Shown one piece after another: positions 18,174 to 26,699 of a stretch of DNA of 42,775 nucleotides. Source of the stretch: Trueperaceae bacterium (GTDB taxonomy: Bacteria; Deinococcota; Deinococci; Deinococcales; Trueperaceae). The stretch covers positions 962,317 to 1,005,091 of the forward strand of contig CP070651.1 in the NCBI GenBank assembly GCA_020354625.1. Reading direction: 5' to 3'. The position numbers and the translations under genes are program-made. The notes beneath the pieces are model-generated. The model did not search any database, was not told the DNA's origin, and saw only the letters and a list, made by a program, of their open reading frames with translations. The first letter of the stretch is position 1, and each line of letters opens with the position of its first letter.

Positions 18174-18313
18174 GATGTCAGTGTACCTAACCCCTCGGGT
18201 TTTTGCTGGCTATCTTCGTCACCAACACGGCTAGATGTTTTGAGGCCTCGAGCTGATTATGTGTCCCTATCGGATAGATCCCATCGTACCTGATGGTAGT
18301 GATTATGCTGAAG

Positions 18314-18419
18314 GTAAAGCAGGTATCATCTGGTCATAGACAAAGTCAGTGGGTGAAAACCTGTCCTGTAGCCCATTTCTTGGATGATACCTGCTTACAT
18401 AATTGTGGCAACCGCTTTA
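18314..18419 (+). repeat. Repeat family B, copy 1 (MITE-like, 106 bases)
   Basis: The 106 bases match the reverse complement of 37081–37186 at about 92 % by my hand alignment (8 differences, no gaps). The first 85 bases are bounded by inverted arms GTAAAGCAGGTATCATC (18314–18330) and GATGATACCTGCTTAC (18383–18398); a 21-base tail ending in CCGCTTTA follows. It has no coding capacity of its own. It abuts the gene remnant that follows. Confidence 0.8.
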
Positions 18420-18786
18420 AAGAAGACTGCGTCGATAAAGCTGGTTTCGTACATTCGTTCTTGCCACCAGGAAAAGCCGAGGCTCTCAAGCATCGTTGCA
18501 AGCGCGAGCAAGGTCAGCAGCATCCGCAATTACGAGATCAGTGAGCGAAGGTGTTCGGGCCGTCCCAGTACTCATTCATTATGACGAAGACCTCTTTAGG
18601 GTTGGGCGAGATTTCGAGCCAGCCGGTTGTCGAGCTTGCTTTCGGCTTCCCCCTATGGAGGGGCGGCTTGCACTCGTTTTGCTTCCGTGCAGGTTCACGA
18701 TGCCGTCGATTCGGTGCTCGGTAGGCTACCCACTACAACAGGATGCGATTCTGCGACCATCCTACCGATATGATGAGTTATGGATG
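18420..18786 (-). pseudogene. Multiply frameshifted remnant of an unknown gene
   Basis: Read leftwards, successive frames join into one protein-like sequence: HHIGRMVAESHPVVVGSLPS, then EHRIDGIVNLHGSK, then STTGWLEISPNPKEVFVIMN, EYWDGPNTFA, then TDLVIADAADLARACNDA, then LESLGFSWWQERMYETSFID and AVFF. Each passage is cut off by a stop that a one-base shift would bypass. About 120 residues can be followed and they end where repeat B1 begins. I do not recognise the family. The upstream part reaches into the region just before the histidine-kinase gene, so the 5' end may be missing. The alternative is chance open frames, but the composition argues for a decayed gene. Confidence 0.5.
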
Positions 18787-18814
18787 GTGCAGGTAAAGCT
18801 AGGAGGCTTTGCTG

Positions 18815-20641
18815 ATGTGGCGTGAGAGGCGGGTGGTAGGTTCGCCGATGCGCCAAGGGAGTCTCTATCAGCAGGTAAAGATCGCGCGTTTCTGGCTCCC
18901 TTTGACGATCGTCGGTGTAGTCGTTTTTCACCAACTCGTTCTCGTTCCCCTGGGTGGAGATACCTGGCGTTTTTGGGTACAACTCCTCTTTTACAGTATT
19001 TTAGGACCGGCGGCAACATTTGTCACGCTCAATTGGATTGTGGTCGAGGTGCGCCTTCGGGAGGAAGCACAGCAAGAACTAAGCCATCTATACACTGAAC
19101 TCCAAGACAGCCACGAACTGCTCGGTGCAATCCAGAGGGTGACCGAGAAGCTTGCTGCGGCAACAGATCTCGAAACGGCGCTCAAAGAAGCGAGTCGAGA
19201 CATAGCCGGTGTGACCGGAGCGGAAGGGGTCGCGATCTTGCTCGCCCCCACGAGCCTCGGGGTGACACGAAGTTACGGGTTGACGCCAGAGCTCACAAGC
19301 CATGCCACCTCCCTCTCCCGAGCCGTTTTAGCGGGAGAAGAGTTGCCTGAAGAGATGGAGCTCAAGAGTTCACAGTACTGGGTGCTGACACAACCGCTGA
19401 CCTTGGCAGGAAAGATCGATGGGAGCGTACACGCTTACTTTTCCAAGAAGCCGACCTCGAAGCAACACGAGAGTTTTAGCATCCTTGTGACGGAACTGGC
19501 TGCTTCTGCAGAGGCAGCGCGCAGCCGCATGCGCGATCTGCTCACACTGGTTGCTGTCGATCGCAGTATACGAGCCGAAGGGAATCTCGAGCGCCTATTG
19601 GAAACTCTTCTCTCACACATGATGGTTCGCACGGGCGCTAGCGTTGGAAGCGTGTATCTCGAAAACGAGGAACACCACTTACAGCTGCAAACTTGCTTAG
19701 GGTTGCAGCAACCTATCAACAATTCACCGATCCGTCTCGGGGAGGGTCTGATCGGTCAAGTGGCTGAGGATGGTGGGGCGCGAATCGTACAGTATCCGGA
19801 CGCCCTCGACCGATCGCTCGGTGGTCGTTTGCTCGAAAATGCCAACAGCGTTGTTGCCCTTCCGCTAATGGTTGAAAGCGATCTCTTGGGTGTTGTGGTT
19901 CTCGCGCACGAGGAGCCAGAGCACTTCGAAGCTGCAGCACTACCGTTTCTGGAGCTTTTAGCGGGACAGGTGAGTTTGGCGGTCAGAAATGCACGGGCTT
20001 ATCTGCAGTCCGAAGAGTTGGCGATCGCTGAGGAACGAGCAAGGATCGCCCGTGAGATCCACGATGGTGTGGCGCAGACGCTGGCGTTATCGGCCCTGAA
20101 ACTAGACCTGGTAGGAAAGTTGCTCGATAGGGATCCAGATAAGGCTATAAAAGAGCTTGCTAATACCAAAACGACCATTCGTGAGATGATCAAGGAGGTG
20201 AGGCGAAGCATCTTCGCTTTGCGTCCTATAGATTTAGAAAGGCACGGTTTCGTAGAGGCTCTGCGTCGTTACTGTAATGACTTTGGGCAACAGAACGATC
20301 TTCAGGTTCGGCTCAGTATCGATAAGCCACCTAACCTTACCGTCAAATCTGAAGCCACACTCTTTCGCATCTTTCAAGAGGCTATGAACAATGTTGCAAA
20401 GCATGCTAAGGCGAGAGCCGTCAGCGTGTTGGTGGGGCTCGATCAAAGCGGGCAAGTGTACATCAATGTGAAGGATGACGGTTGTGGATTCGATATCGCT
20501 AAGGTATCAGACCGGGTTACGAGCGCAGGAGGACTCGGCCTGAAACAGATGCGTGAACGCTTGGAAAGAAGTGGGGGACACTTCGAGATCGATTCCACCC
20601 CGGGTAAAGGTACACAACTATACGCCTCGATACCCGTATGA
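18815..20641 (+). CDS. Membrane sensor histidine kinase with GAF domains (NarL-type, HisKA_3)
   Basis: This protein of about 608 residues has two N-terminal membrane spans (about 25–75), a short coiled segment, two GAF-like domains (about 105–235 and 245–390), and a HisKA_3 dimerisation helix with the phospho-acceptor in ARIAREIHDGVAQTLALSAL (His near 416). An ATPase domain follows, with IFQEAMNNVAKHAKA (N box), VKDDGCGFD (G1) and GGLGLKQMRERLERSGGHFE. This architecture belongs to two-component kinases of the NarX/DegS group, which partner LuxR-type response regulators. None is encoded nearby, so it is an orphan. ATG 18815 has a perfect AGGAGG eight bases upstream. It runs up to the convergent rpmE. 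Confidence 0.92.
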   Translation: MWRERRVVGSPMRQGSLYQQVKIARFWLPLTIVGVVVFHQLVLVPLGGDTWRFWVQLLFYSILGPAATFVTLNWIVVEVRLREEAQQELSHLYTELQDSHELLGAIQRVTEKLAAATDLETALKEASRDIAGVTGAEGVAILLAPTSLGVTRSYGLTPELTSHATSLSRAVLAGEELPEEMELKSSQYWVLTQPLTLAGKIDGSVHAYFSKKPTSKQHESFSILVTELAASAEAARSRMRDLLTLVAVDRSIRAEGNLERLLETLLSHMMVRTGASVGSVYLENEEHHLQLQTCLGLQQPINNSPIRLGEGLIGQVAEDGGARIVQYPDALDRSLGGRLLENANSVVALPLMVESDLLGVVVLAHEEPEHFEAAALPFLELLAGQVSLAVRNARAYLQSEELAIAEERARIAREIHDGVAQTLALSALKLDLVGKLLDRDPDKAIKELANTKTTIREMIKEVRRSIFALRPIDLERHGFVEALRRYCNDFGQQNDLQVRLSIDKPPNLTVKSEATLFRIFQEAMNNVAKHAKARAVSVLVGLDQSGQVYINVKDDGCGFDIAKVSDRVTSAGGLGLKQMRERLERSGGHFEIDSTPGKGTQLYASIPV

Positions 20642-20714
20642 TAGATCTGTCTGTAGTTGTGTAGCGTCGCTATACCGAGCGTCCAAACGCCTTATTAGCA
20701 AAACCCTATCTTGT

Positions 20715-20939
20715 CTACTTCTTGTTCTGATTCCGACGGTAGCTGTCACCGAAGCGTTTCTGAAACTTTTCAACGCGACCTTCGGTATCGATAAAGCGCT
20801 GCTGGCCGGTATAGAAGGGGTGATTTCCAGACCAAACATCCACGTTGATTTCGGGTTTTGTGCTAAAAGTTTCGAGTACAACCTTGCCTTCGCAGTAAAT
20901 CTTGCAAGGCACAGCTTTAGGGTGAATACCCTTTTTCAT
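20715..20939 (-). CDS. rpmE: 50S ribosomal protein L31
   Basis: The 74-residue protein reads MKKGIHPKAVPCKIYCEG … VDVWSGNHPFYTGQQRF and TEGRVEKFQKRFGDSYRRN, a clear L31. The second Cys pair of zinc-binding L31 is absent (WSGNHPFYTG), and only Cys12 and Cys16 remain, so it should not bind zinc in the classical way. GAAGGAG precedes the ATG at good spacing. It is convergent with the histidine-kinase gene, and 73 bases separate them. Confidence 0.95.
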   Translation of the reverse strand: MKKGIHPKAVPCKIYCEGKVVLETFSTKPEINVDVWSGNHPFYTGQQRFIDTEGRVEKFQKRFGDSYRRNQNKK

Positions 20940-21046
20940 GTTTTCTCCTTCAACGTGCGCAACCAGTGCAGGTATCGCGGCAACCCCCCTATCTTAGCAG
21001 CTTGTCGAACCTATTGTGTAGTCCCTTTCAGCTTTTCTTCTACCTG

Positions 21047-21496
21047 TTATAGCTCGTTGCTTCGAGTGTGCTCGTGATGTTCTCGGATCTGACGTTTGAG
21101 CCGCGTCATCATGGCGGCCATACCGCGAAGGCGAAGAGGCGAGATGACCTCGGCGAGCCCCATCTCAAGATAGAAGTCATCAGGTGTTTCGAGTACTGCC
21201 TCCATGGGAAGACCGCTCAGGCCCTCGGTTAGAATTCCTGCAAACCCGCGTGTGGTCGGGGCTTCGCTTGGAGCATCGAAGTGTAGGATGACCCGGTCTT
21301 CATCTGGAAACTCGGTGGCAAGAAAAAGAGGTGTCTGGCACTCTGTGACTTGTTCCATCTCATAACCTAGAGCCGCTAACTCCTTGGGTAGTGGGCGAAC
21401 GCGTTTGCCGTATTCCAGAAGTAGTTCGATCCTGAGCGGCTTGGGAGCGGTTTTGAAGGCGTTGATAATCGTGTGGAGAGGAGTCGGCACGCTCAT
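21047..21496 (-). CDS. sufE: SufE-like sulfur acceptor protein
   Basis: The protein of about 149 residues belongs to the SufE/CsdE family: YGKRVRPLPKELAAL, then VTECQTPLFLATEF with the persulfide-accepting Cys, then APTTRGFAGILTEGLSGLP, and ends with a basic helix. SufE takes sulfane sulfur from the cysteine desulfurase SufS for iron–sulfur cluster assembly. No other suf gene is close, so it acts in trans. Three candidate ATGs exist (21508, 21502, 21496). I chose 21496 because a TATGAT box ends exactly 7 bases upstream and no Shine-Dalgarno is seen. Confidence 0.87.
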   Translation of the reverse strand: MSVPTPLHTIINAFKTAPKPLRIELLLEYGKRVRPLPKELAALGYEMEQVTECQTPLFLATEFPDEDRVILHFDAPSEAPTTRGFAGILTEGLSGLPMEAVLETPDDFYLEMGLAEVISPLRLRGMAAMMTRLKRQIREHHEHTRSNEL

Positions 21497-21503
21497 ACAC
21501 ATA

Positions 21504-21509
21504 ATCATA
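21504..21509 (-). promoter_or_regulatory. -10 box (TATGAT) of sufE, leaderless spacing
   Basis: On the reverse strand TATGAT is followed by seven bases and then ATG (21496). This supports a leaderless transcript and the third Met as the start. Confidence 0.4.
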
Positions 21510-21610
21510 ACGCTTCGTTCCCCTGTAGGGATCTAACGATGATGCTTCAGTATTGCGCCTGCGTCGATTGTGAGGAAATATGGTGAAGAAAAACGTAGGA
21601 AACGACCATA

Positions 21611-22750
21611 CTATCGATCCACTCGTCCTGCTACGAATCGATTCGGTTCGAACAGCGAAAGGTCGTGACGTGATCGGCCTTGGCGAGCGAGCTCCGCCAG
21701 GATCTCACCAAGGATCGGTCCGAATTTGAATCCGTGCCCTGAAAAGCCGCCACCTATTACGACATTCGGATGAAGAGGATGCCGTCCTAGAATGAAATGG
21801 TTGTCGGGCGTCTTTGTGTAGAGGCAGGTCTGAAAACGGACTCTTTTCGAAGTAACCTTCGGCAAGATCTCCTGCACGAGACGAGTAGTCTCTAATGCTT
21901 TGTTGGAGTCTAGGTCAAAATGGCGCTGTTCCAGATCGATCTCGGTTCCATTTGCATGGTCGGCGACCTTGATGGCCGTAGGGTGTTCGAAGCGCGGAAA
22001 GCCATATACTTCAGCTCGATTTTCATGGCGGTAGATGAAGATCGGAAATCGATTCGCACCAAAGATGGGCCCGTCCTCGACTTCGAGGTAGAGAACTTGC
22101 TGACGCTCGACGGAGAGTGGTAGCTCGAGATCTTTTAATAACCCTTTGAGCCAAGGTCCTGCCGTAACGATGAGACCTTCGGCTGTATAGCGGCCCGCCT
22201 GGGTTTTCACTTCGACCGGTGCATCGAGGTCGATGTCCGTGACCTCCTCTCTTTCTAGAAGAGTTGCCCCTCGTGACACGGCAAGGCGCTGCATCGCTCC
22301 AAGGCAACGAGTGGCCGCGAGGATGCCGGCGTCGGCTTGGTAAAGCGCTCGGTGGTGGCGTTTGAGCTCAAAGGCCGGGAATGGTTGGGCTAATCGGTTT
22401 GGGGTAAACGTTTCGAAAGGACAATCTTGGTCTTGCAAGGCTTTTTCAATGTTTGCTAGTGCAGGGTCGTCTTCGTGGCCGATGTCGATTCCCCCCGTCC
22501 GATAGAGGAGCTTGTCATCGACAAGACGTTCTAGTTCGCGCCAAGCCTCATCTGCTGCCACCGCCAGCTTGACATAGCGGATGTCTTCATAGGCGTGTCG
22601 AAAGATGCGTGAGTCTCCATGGGAAGAACCGCGTACGTGTTGGAACTCGAACTGTTCCAACAAGAGTACGCGATGTTCCTTGGCGAGATGATACGTTGCA
22701 GCGCTTCCTGCAACCCCCGCACCGATGATGATGAAGTCATAGTGGGACAC
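21611..22750 (-). CDS. FAD-dependent sarcosine/N-methyl-amino-acid oxidase
   Basis: The 379-residue protein opens with the dinucleotide fold DFIIIGAGVAGSAATYHLA, followed by GSSHGDSRIFRHAY, a signature of monomeric sarcosine oxidase and N-methyltryptophan oxidase (SoxA/SolA). The Cys that binds FAD covalently in MSOX is present in QTCLYTKTPDNHFILG near residue 310, and the C-terminal VIGGGFSGHGFKFGP completes the FAD site. Such enzymes oxidise N-methylated amino acids to formaldehyde, the amino acid and peroxide; the exact substrate cannot be told. The start is GTG 22750 with GAGGT upstream. It is divergent from aroA, with 105 bases between. Confidence 0.85.
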   Translation of the reverse strand: MSHYDFIIIGAGVAGSAATYHLAKEHRVLLLEQFEFQHVRGSSHGDSRIFRHAYEDIRYVKLAVAADEAWRELERLVDDKLLYRTGGIDIGHEDDPALANIEKALQDQDCPFETFTPNRLAQPFPAFELKRHHRALYQADAGILAATRCLGAMQRLAVSRGATLLEREEVTDIDLDAPVEVKTQAGRYTAEGLIVTAGPWLKGLLKDLELPLSVERQQVLYLEVEDGPIFGANRFPIFIYRHENRAEVYGFPRFEHPTAIKVADHANGTEIDLEQRHFDLDSNKALETTRLVQEILPKVTSKRVRFQTCLYTKTPDNHFILGRHPLHPNVVIGGGFSGHGFKFGPILGEILAELARQGRSRHDLSLFEPNRFVAGRVDR

Positions 22751-22855
22751 ACATACCTCGTTTCATTCGTGGACAATCGTACCCGTTTGGGTTCCTGCTG
22801 TTACGAGCGACGAACTACGTTGTATCGGTTATAGCACCGAATTTTGTGAAGGCCG

Positions 22856-24187
22856 ATGGTGGTATTCTGCCAGGAAATGCAAGCCTTTCCAGAAACGATA
22901 ACACTAAGACCCATCGAGATCATTTCGAAAAGGTTAAGGGTCCCCGGTTCAAAGAGCCTCACCAATCGAGCACTGATCATTTCTGCTTTGGCTCACGGCA
23001 CCTCGATACTAGAAGGGGGCCTTGTGGCAGAAGACTCGGAAGTCATGATACGAGCTTTGGATGAACTAGGTATACCGGTACAGGTCGACGGTACTTCCTT
23101 CACGGTACATGGCCAAGGGGGGCGGATTCCCGCCCTCCAAGCATCATTGGATCTCGCTTTATCGGGTACGTCGATACGCTTTCTGACTGCTTTGGTGGCG
23201 TTGGGGCGTGGATCTTATATCCTCGATGGAAACACTAGGATGCGACAACGACCGATCGAGGACCTGCTCGACGCTCTCGGTCAACTCGGTGTCGAGGCGA
23301 AGAGTCAGCTCGGTACGGGTTGTCCACCGGTACTGGTGGAGGCGAGTGGCTTGGCGGGCGGCAAGACAGTTATTGCAGGGGAGCGCTCCTCTCAGTATCT
23401 TTCTGCCCTGCTGATGATTGCCCCCTATGCTGAAGCACCGATCGAGATTCGTTGCAGTGGAGAATTACAATCCAAGCCATTTATCGATATGACCGTGAAG
23501 TTGATGAATGAGTTTGGTGTGCAGATCGTACGTGAAGGGTATGCGATATTTAAAACGCTTCCGGGCAAGTATCGGTCTCGCCACTACATGGTCGAAGGAG
23601 ATGCCATGTCAGCTGGTTATTTCTGGGCTGCTGCGGCCGTTACGGGAGGTCGAGTCGAGGTAGAGAATGTGGGGCGTGAGTCCTTGCAGGGCGATAAGAG
23701 GATTGTGAATGTGCTGGAGTCTATGGGGTGTCGTGTGCGATGGTCGGCGACGAGTTGTGAACTCGTCGGCCCCCCACGAGGTGCGTTACGCGGTGGTACG
23801 TTCGATCTCAACGATATGCCTGATCAAGCGCTTACACTAGCGGTTATGGCCCTTTTCGCTGATGCCCCGGTACGCATAGAGAATGTTTCCAACATGCGAA
23901 TCAAGGAGACAGACCGTCTCAGTGCGTTGGCTACAGAGCTCTCTAAGTTCGGTGTCAGGGTTGATGAGGAGGTTGATGGCCTCACTGTGTATCCGTTGCG
24001 TTCGATGTCTGATCCTTTGCCTAAAGCTGTACAGATCGATACATATGGTGATCATCGAATGGCCATGGCGTTTGCTGTTGCAGGCTTGCGGCTACCGAAC
24101 GTAACGATACGCGACCCGGTTTGTGTTGCGAAGACATATCCTACTTTCTTTGACGATTGGACTGCTCTGAGAGAGGTTGCAGGCTGA
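22856..24187 (+). CDS. aroA: 3-Phosphoshikimate 1-carboxyvinyltransferase (EPSP synthase)
   Basis: The 443-residue protein contains RVPGSKSLTNRALIISALA (residues about 28–46), LSGTSIRFLTAL, DGNTRMRQRPIEDLL, GERSSQYLSALLM, NMRIKETDRLSALATEL and YGDHRMAMAFAVAGL, all active-site motifs of EPSP synthase, the sixth enzyme of the shikimate pathway (phosphoenolpyruvate plus shikimate-3-phosphate). The SGTS in place of NAGT/NSGT near residue 104 is the kind seen in class II-like enzymes with lower glyphosate affinity, but I would not predict tolerance from this alone. The start is ATG 22856 (GAAGG close upstream) or ATG 22877. A DAHP synthase of the same pathway lies at 39749. Confidence 0.95.
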   Translation: MVVFCQEMQAFPETITLRPIEIISKRLRVPGSKSLTNRALIISALAHGTSILEGGLVAEDSEVMIRALDELGIPVQVDGTSFTVHGQGGRIPALQASLDLALSGTSIRFLTALVALGRGSYILDGNTRMRQRPIEDLLDALGQLGVEAKSQLGTGCPPVLVEASGLAGGKTVIAGERSSQYLSALLMIAPYAEAPIEIRCSGELQSKPFIDMTVKLMNEFGVQIVREGYAIFKTLPGKYRSRHYMVEGDAMSAGYFWAAAAVTGGRVEVENVGRESLQGDKRIVNVLESMGCRVRWSATSCELVGPPRGALRGGTFDLNDMPDQALTLAVMALFADAPVRIENVSNMRIKETDRLSALATELSKFGVRVDEEVDGLTVYPLRSMSDPLPKAVQIDTYGDHRMAMAFAVAGLRLPNVTIRDPVCVAKTYPTFFDDWTALREVAG

Positions 24188-24198
24188 TTCCATTGTTC

Positions 24199-24274
24199 TG
24201 AGCGACTGATATGACTTCCTGGTGTTTGGCCCCGCTGTGCGGGGCCAAACACCAGCGTGCTCTATGAAAGAAAC
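24199..24274 (-). repeat. Palindromic repeat family C, copy 2 (3' end of aroA)
   Basis: The core at 24219–24255 is a perfect palindrome: CTGGTGTTTGGCCCCGC, loop TGT, then the exact complement. The flanks (rightward edge GAAAGAAAC, leftward edge CTGATATGA) match copy 1 at 9429–9506. It starts 11 bases after the aroA stop. The 17-pair hairpin would be very stable in RNA and could terminate or protect the aroA message, though no T-run follows. Confidence 0.7.
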
Positions 24275-24359
24275 AGTGTTCGGAAACCGTATCGACCAAG
24301 AGGATTTATTTAGGATGAGTCGCTAGGGACCGGCGTGAAGCCGTACGTAAAAGCACTGT

Positions 24360-25019
24360 ATGATAGTTTCAGTGCTCCCAGACCAGATCATTATCACGTT
24401 GGATGGACCTGCGGCTTCAGGAAAATCTAGTGCTGGTAAGGGAGTGGCTAAAGCGTTAGGGATTCCATTTGTATCCAGTGGACTGCTATACCGTGCCGCT
24501 ACCTATCTGATGTCCCACTACGGTGTGGCGTTTCACGATGATCAGGCATTGTTGCAACTGTTGTACACCCACAGGGTCGAGCTCATACTTCAGGTGAATG
24601 ATAATCGAGTACTAATCGATGGAAAGGATATTACCGACTTACTGCACAGTGATGAAATCGATCATACGGTTTCTACCGTAGCTGCGCATAACTCGTTAAG
24701 AGAGTGGGTGGGAGAGCGTTTGCAAGAGTTGCACGGTCCTTTTGTGATTGAAGGTCGCGATATGGGGACGGCCGTCTTTCCACAGGCGGCGTACAAATTT
24801 TATCTTACAGCCCCAGTCGAAATCCGAGCCAGACGTCGCTTCGATGAGCGAGAGGCCGATCTCGAGGCAGTGGCTACATCGCTACGGCGGCGTGATAGAC
24901 TTGACGCCAAGCAACTCACCCCTGCTAAAGATGCTATCTGTATCGATACCACGAATCAGACTCTGGCACAGACTATAGAACAGATCCTGGCATACGTACA
25001 CGCAGCGAGGTCTCCTTGA
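24360..25019 (+). CDS. cmk: Cytidylate kinase
   Basis: The 219-residue protein has the P-loop TLDGPAASGKSSAGKGVA (residues 13–30), the SGLLYRAATYL segment, IEGRDMGTAVFP near 130–141, and RARRRFDERE of the lid region, all diagnostic of Cmk, which phosphorylates CMP and dCMP. No Shine-Dalgarno is seen before ATG 24360. The stop overlaps the TTG start of nadK by 4 bases. The sequence aroA–cmk is a familiar bacterial neighbourhood. Confidence 0.95.
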   Translation: MIVSVLPDQIIITLDGPAASGKSSAGKGVAKALGIPFVSSGLLYRAATYLMSHYGVAFHDDQALLQLLYTHRVELILQVNDNRVLIDGKDITDLLHSDEIDHTVSTVAAHNSLREWVGERLQELHGPFVIEGRDMGTAVFPQAAYKFYLTAPVEIRARRRFDEREADLEAVATSLRRRDRLDAKQLTPAKDAICIDTTNQTLAQTIEQILAYVHAARSP

Positions 25020-25918
25020 GTTACGCAAAACGCCCTTTCGGAACGCCGGTCGCGGAATTACAAAAGGTGATTGTGACCAGTACGCATTACAAGCCGAACG
25101 CACATGGGTTGGCACGTGAAATCACTGAGACCTTGCACAACTTGGGTGTGGATGTTCGTTTGGATATCGAGGGGCATCTGCCTTTGGCTTCGGAAGCTGC
25201 CAACGCCGATCTCGTAATTTCGGTTGGTGGTGATGGCACCCTGCTTGCTACAGCCCGGAGGTTGGTCGGCACCCATGTCCCAGTCCTCGGCGTTAACTTA
25301 GGCAAGCTCGGCTTTCTGGCCGAGCACAGTCCAGAGGATGTGCGCAGCTACCTACAGGGTGGTGGGACTGAGGGTTGGCAGTTGAGCCCGAAAATGATGC
25401 TGCAACTCACTTTCGAAAACGATCATGTGAACACACGGTATGCGTTCAACGATGTGATCGTGGCGCAAGGCGTTATGACGCGCCTCATCGACATCATTAT
25501 GTATGTCGACCGCCTTCATGCAACCCAGTACCGTGCCGATGGCCTCGTGATCTCGAGCCCAGTCGGTTCGACGGCCTATTCACTATCTCTTGGTGGACCT
25601 ATACTAAGTCAGGGTCTCCACGCTTTTGTTATCACACCGATTGCACCCCATTCGCTCACTAATCGGCCCATCGTGATCGAAGGACATTCAGAGGTCAGTT
25701 TTGAGGTTCGAGGCCAAAGTCAGGAACTCGCCCTGGTTGTCGATGGTCAGGAACGGATTGCCTTGCAACCAGGTGATCGCTTCGCCGTCTCAGCTGCACC
25801 CACGGATGTGCTGCTCATCTCTAGTGGCAAGCGCACGTACTTCGATATTTTGCGCCGTAAGCTTGGCTGGGGAACCCCACCGAATTTTCGAGAACCCGAT
25901 GTTCCGGGGTACGAATAG
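25016..25918 (+). CDS. nadK: NAD kinase
   Basis: The 300-residue protein has the family signature ISVGGDGTLLATARR (near residues 68–82), VLGVNLGKLGFLAEHSPE, VIVAQGVMTRLIDI where the NE/D motif normally sits, and DGLVISSPVGSTAYSLSLGG (about 178–197). It makes NADP from NAD with ATP or polyphosphate. In the stretch after FNDVIVAQG the usual NEhhihR pattern (for example NDVVIHR) is altered to FNDVIVAQGVM. The start is TTG 25016, overlapping the cmk stop (TTGA) with GAGG just upstream, so translation is coupled. Confidence 0.95.
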   Translation: MSYAKRPFGTPVAELQKVIVTSTHYKPNAHGLAREITETLHNLGVDVRLDIEGHLPLASEAANADLVISVGGDGTLLATARRLVGTHVPVLGVNLGKLGFLAEHSPEDVRSYLQGGGTEGWQLSPKMMLQLTFENDHVNTRYAFNDVIVAQGVMTRLIDIIMYVDRLHATQYRADGLVISSPVGSTAYSLSLGGPILSQGLHAFVITPIAPHSLTNRPIVIEGHSEVSFEVRGQSQELALVVDGQERIALQPGDRFAVSAAPTDVLLISSGKRTYFDILRRKLGWGTPPNFREPDVPGYE

Positions 25919-26009
25919 GCTCAATTGGTTGGTGTACCTGGCCGGGAGTAGATGAAATCGTGGCGTGGCTTGCTGCTCAGGTACTCCATTATCTTGAATG
26001 CTGTAAAAT

Positions 26010-26618
26010 ATGAGCGAGCTTCCTACCGAGTTTTTTCGACGTCAGGATGAGCGTCCGGACAAGGAATTTTATAGGCATCCTAGGCTGACTAGCCATCTAG
26101 ATGCTGTTGCCTCTGGAAAGGCTCGAGCCCTGTACGATACGGTCCTACCGGTAGGTGGCCATGTATTGGATCTTATGGCCAGCTTTCACTCTCATTTGCC
26201 AAATAAATTCAGCAGCGTTACAGCCCTTGGGCTCAATGTCGAAGAATTGAATTCCAACCTGTTCGTGACGGATCGCATCATCTTTGATCTCAACCTACAG
26301 ACCCAGCTCCCATTCGAAACGGCACTGTTTGACGGGGCCGTATGTACCGTCCGCATACAGTACATGATCAGGCCGTATGAAACCTTTTCGGAGGTGGCTC
26401 GCGTTCTCAAACCAGGCGCACCTTTTGTCGTGACCTTTTCGAATAAGATGTTTCCTACCAAGGCGGTTTTGGCTTGGCGTGCTTCAGACGATGCAGCTCA
26501 TATGCGGCTGGTGGAGGATTATTTCGTCAATGTTTCTGGGTTTGCCAGGGTACAGAAACGATACTTTCTTCCCGTCCGTGGTGATCCGCTCTACGCCATC
26601 TGGGCCTACAAGGGATAG
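26010..26618 (+). CDS. SAM-dependent methyltransferase-like protein
   Basis: The 202-residue protein has a class I methyltransferase-like fold: GGHVLDLMASFHSHLP (motif I region, residues about 48–63, without the usual GxGxG), an acidic turn LNVEELNSN, LPFETALFDGAVCTVRIQYM (motif II/III, about 100–119) and VLKPGAPFVVTFSNKMFPTK. Close relatives are annotated as type 11 methyltransferases in cyanobacteria and Deinococcota. The loss of glycines in motif I leaves activity uncertain. ATG 26010 directly follows a TGTAAAAT stretch with no ribosome site. Confidence 0.72.
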   Translation: MSELPTEFFRRQDERPDKEFYRHPRLTSHLDAVASGKARALYDTVLPVGGHVLDLMASFHSHLPNKFSSVTALGLNVEELNSNLFVTDRIIFDLNLQTQLPFETALFDGAVCTVRIQYMIRPYETFSEVARVLKPGAPFVVTFSNKMFPTKAVLAWRASDDAAHMRLVEDYFVNVSGFARVQKRYFLPVRGDPLYAIWAYKG

Positions 26619-26699
26619 TGTGCCAGGCGAATATTATCCTATCACGCCCCTCCATCGAACCGATGCGCCGATCAAATGGTGCTCTTTGGACTGGTTGTT

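Noticed and set aside
18314-18419. Repeat B as a riboswitch or IS200/IS605 right end
   Set aside because: The inverted arms and conserved centre invite the idea, but I could not match it to a known riboswitch consensus, and no tnpA or tnpB is nearby.
18496-18825. Plus-strand frame of 109 codons before the histidine kinase
   Set aside because: The minus strand gives a more protein-like reading through frameshifts, and the plus frame lacks a start with ribosome site; it overlaps the promoter and ribosome site of the kinase gene.
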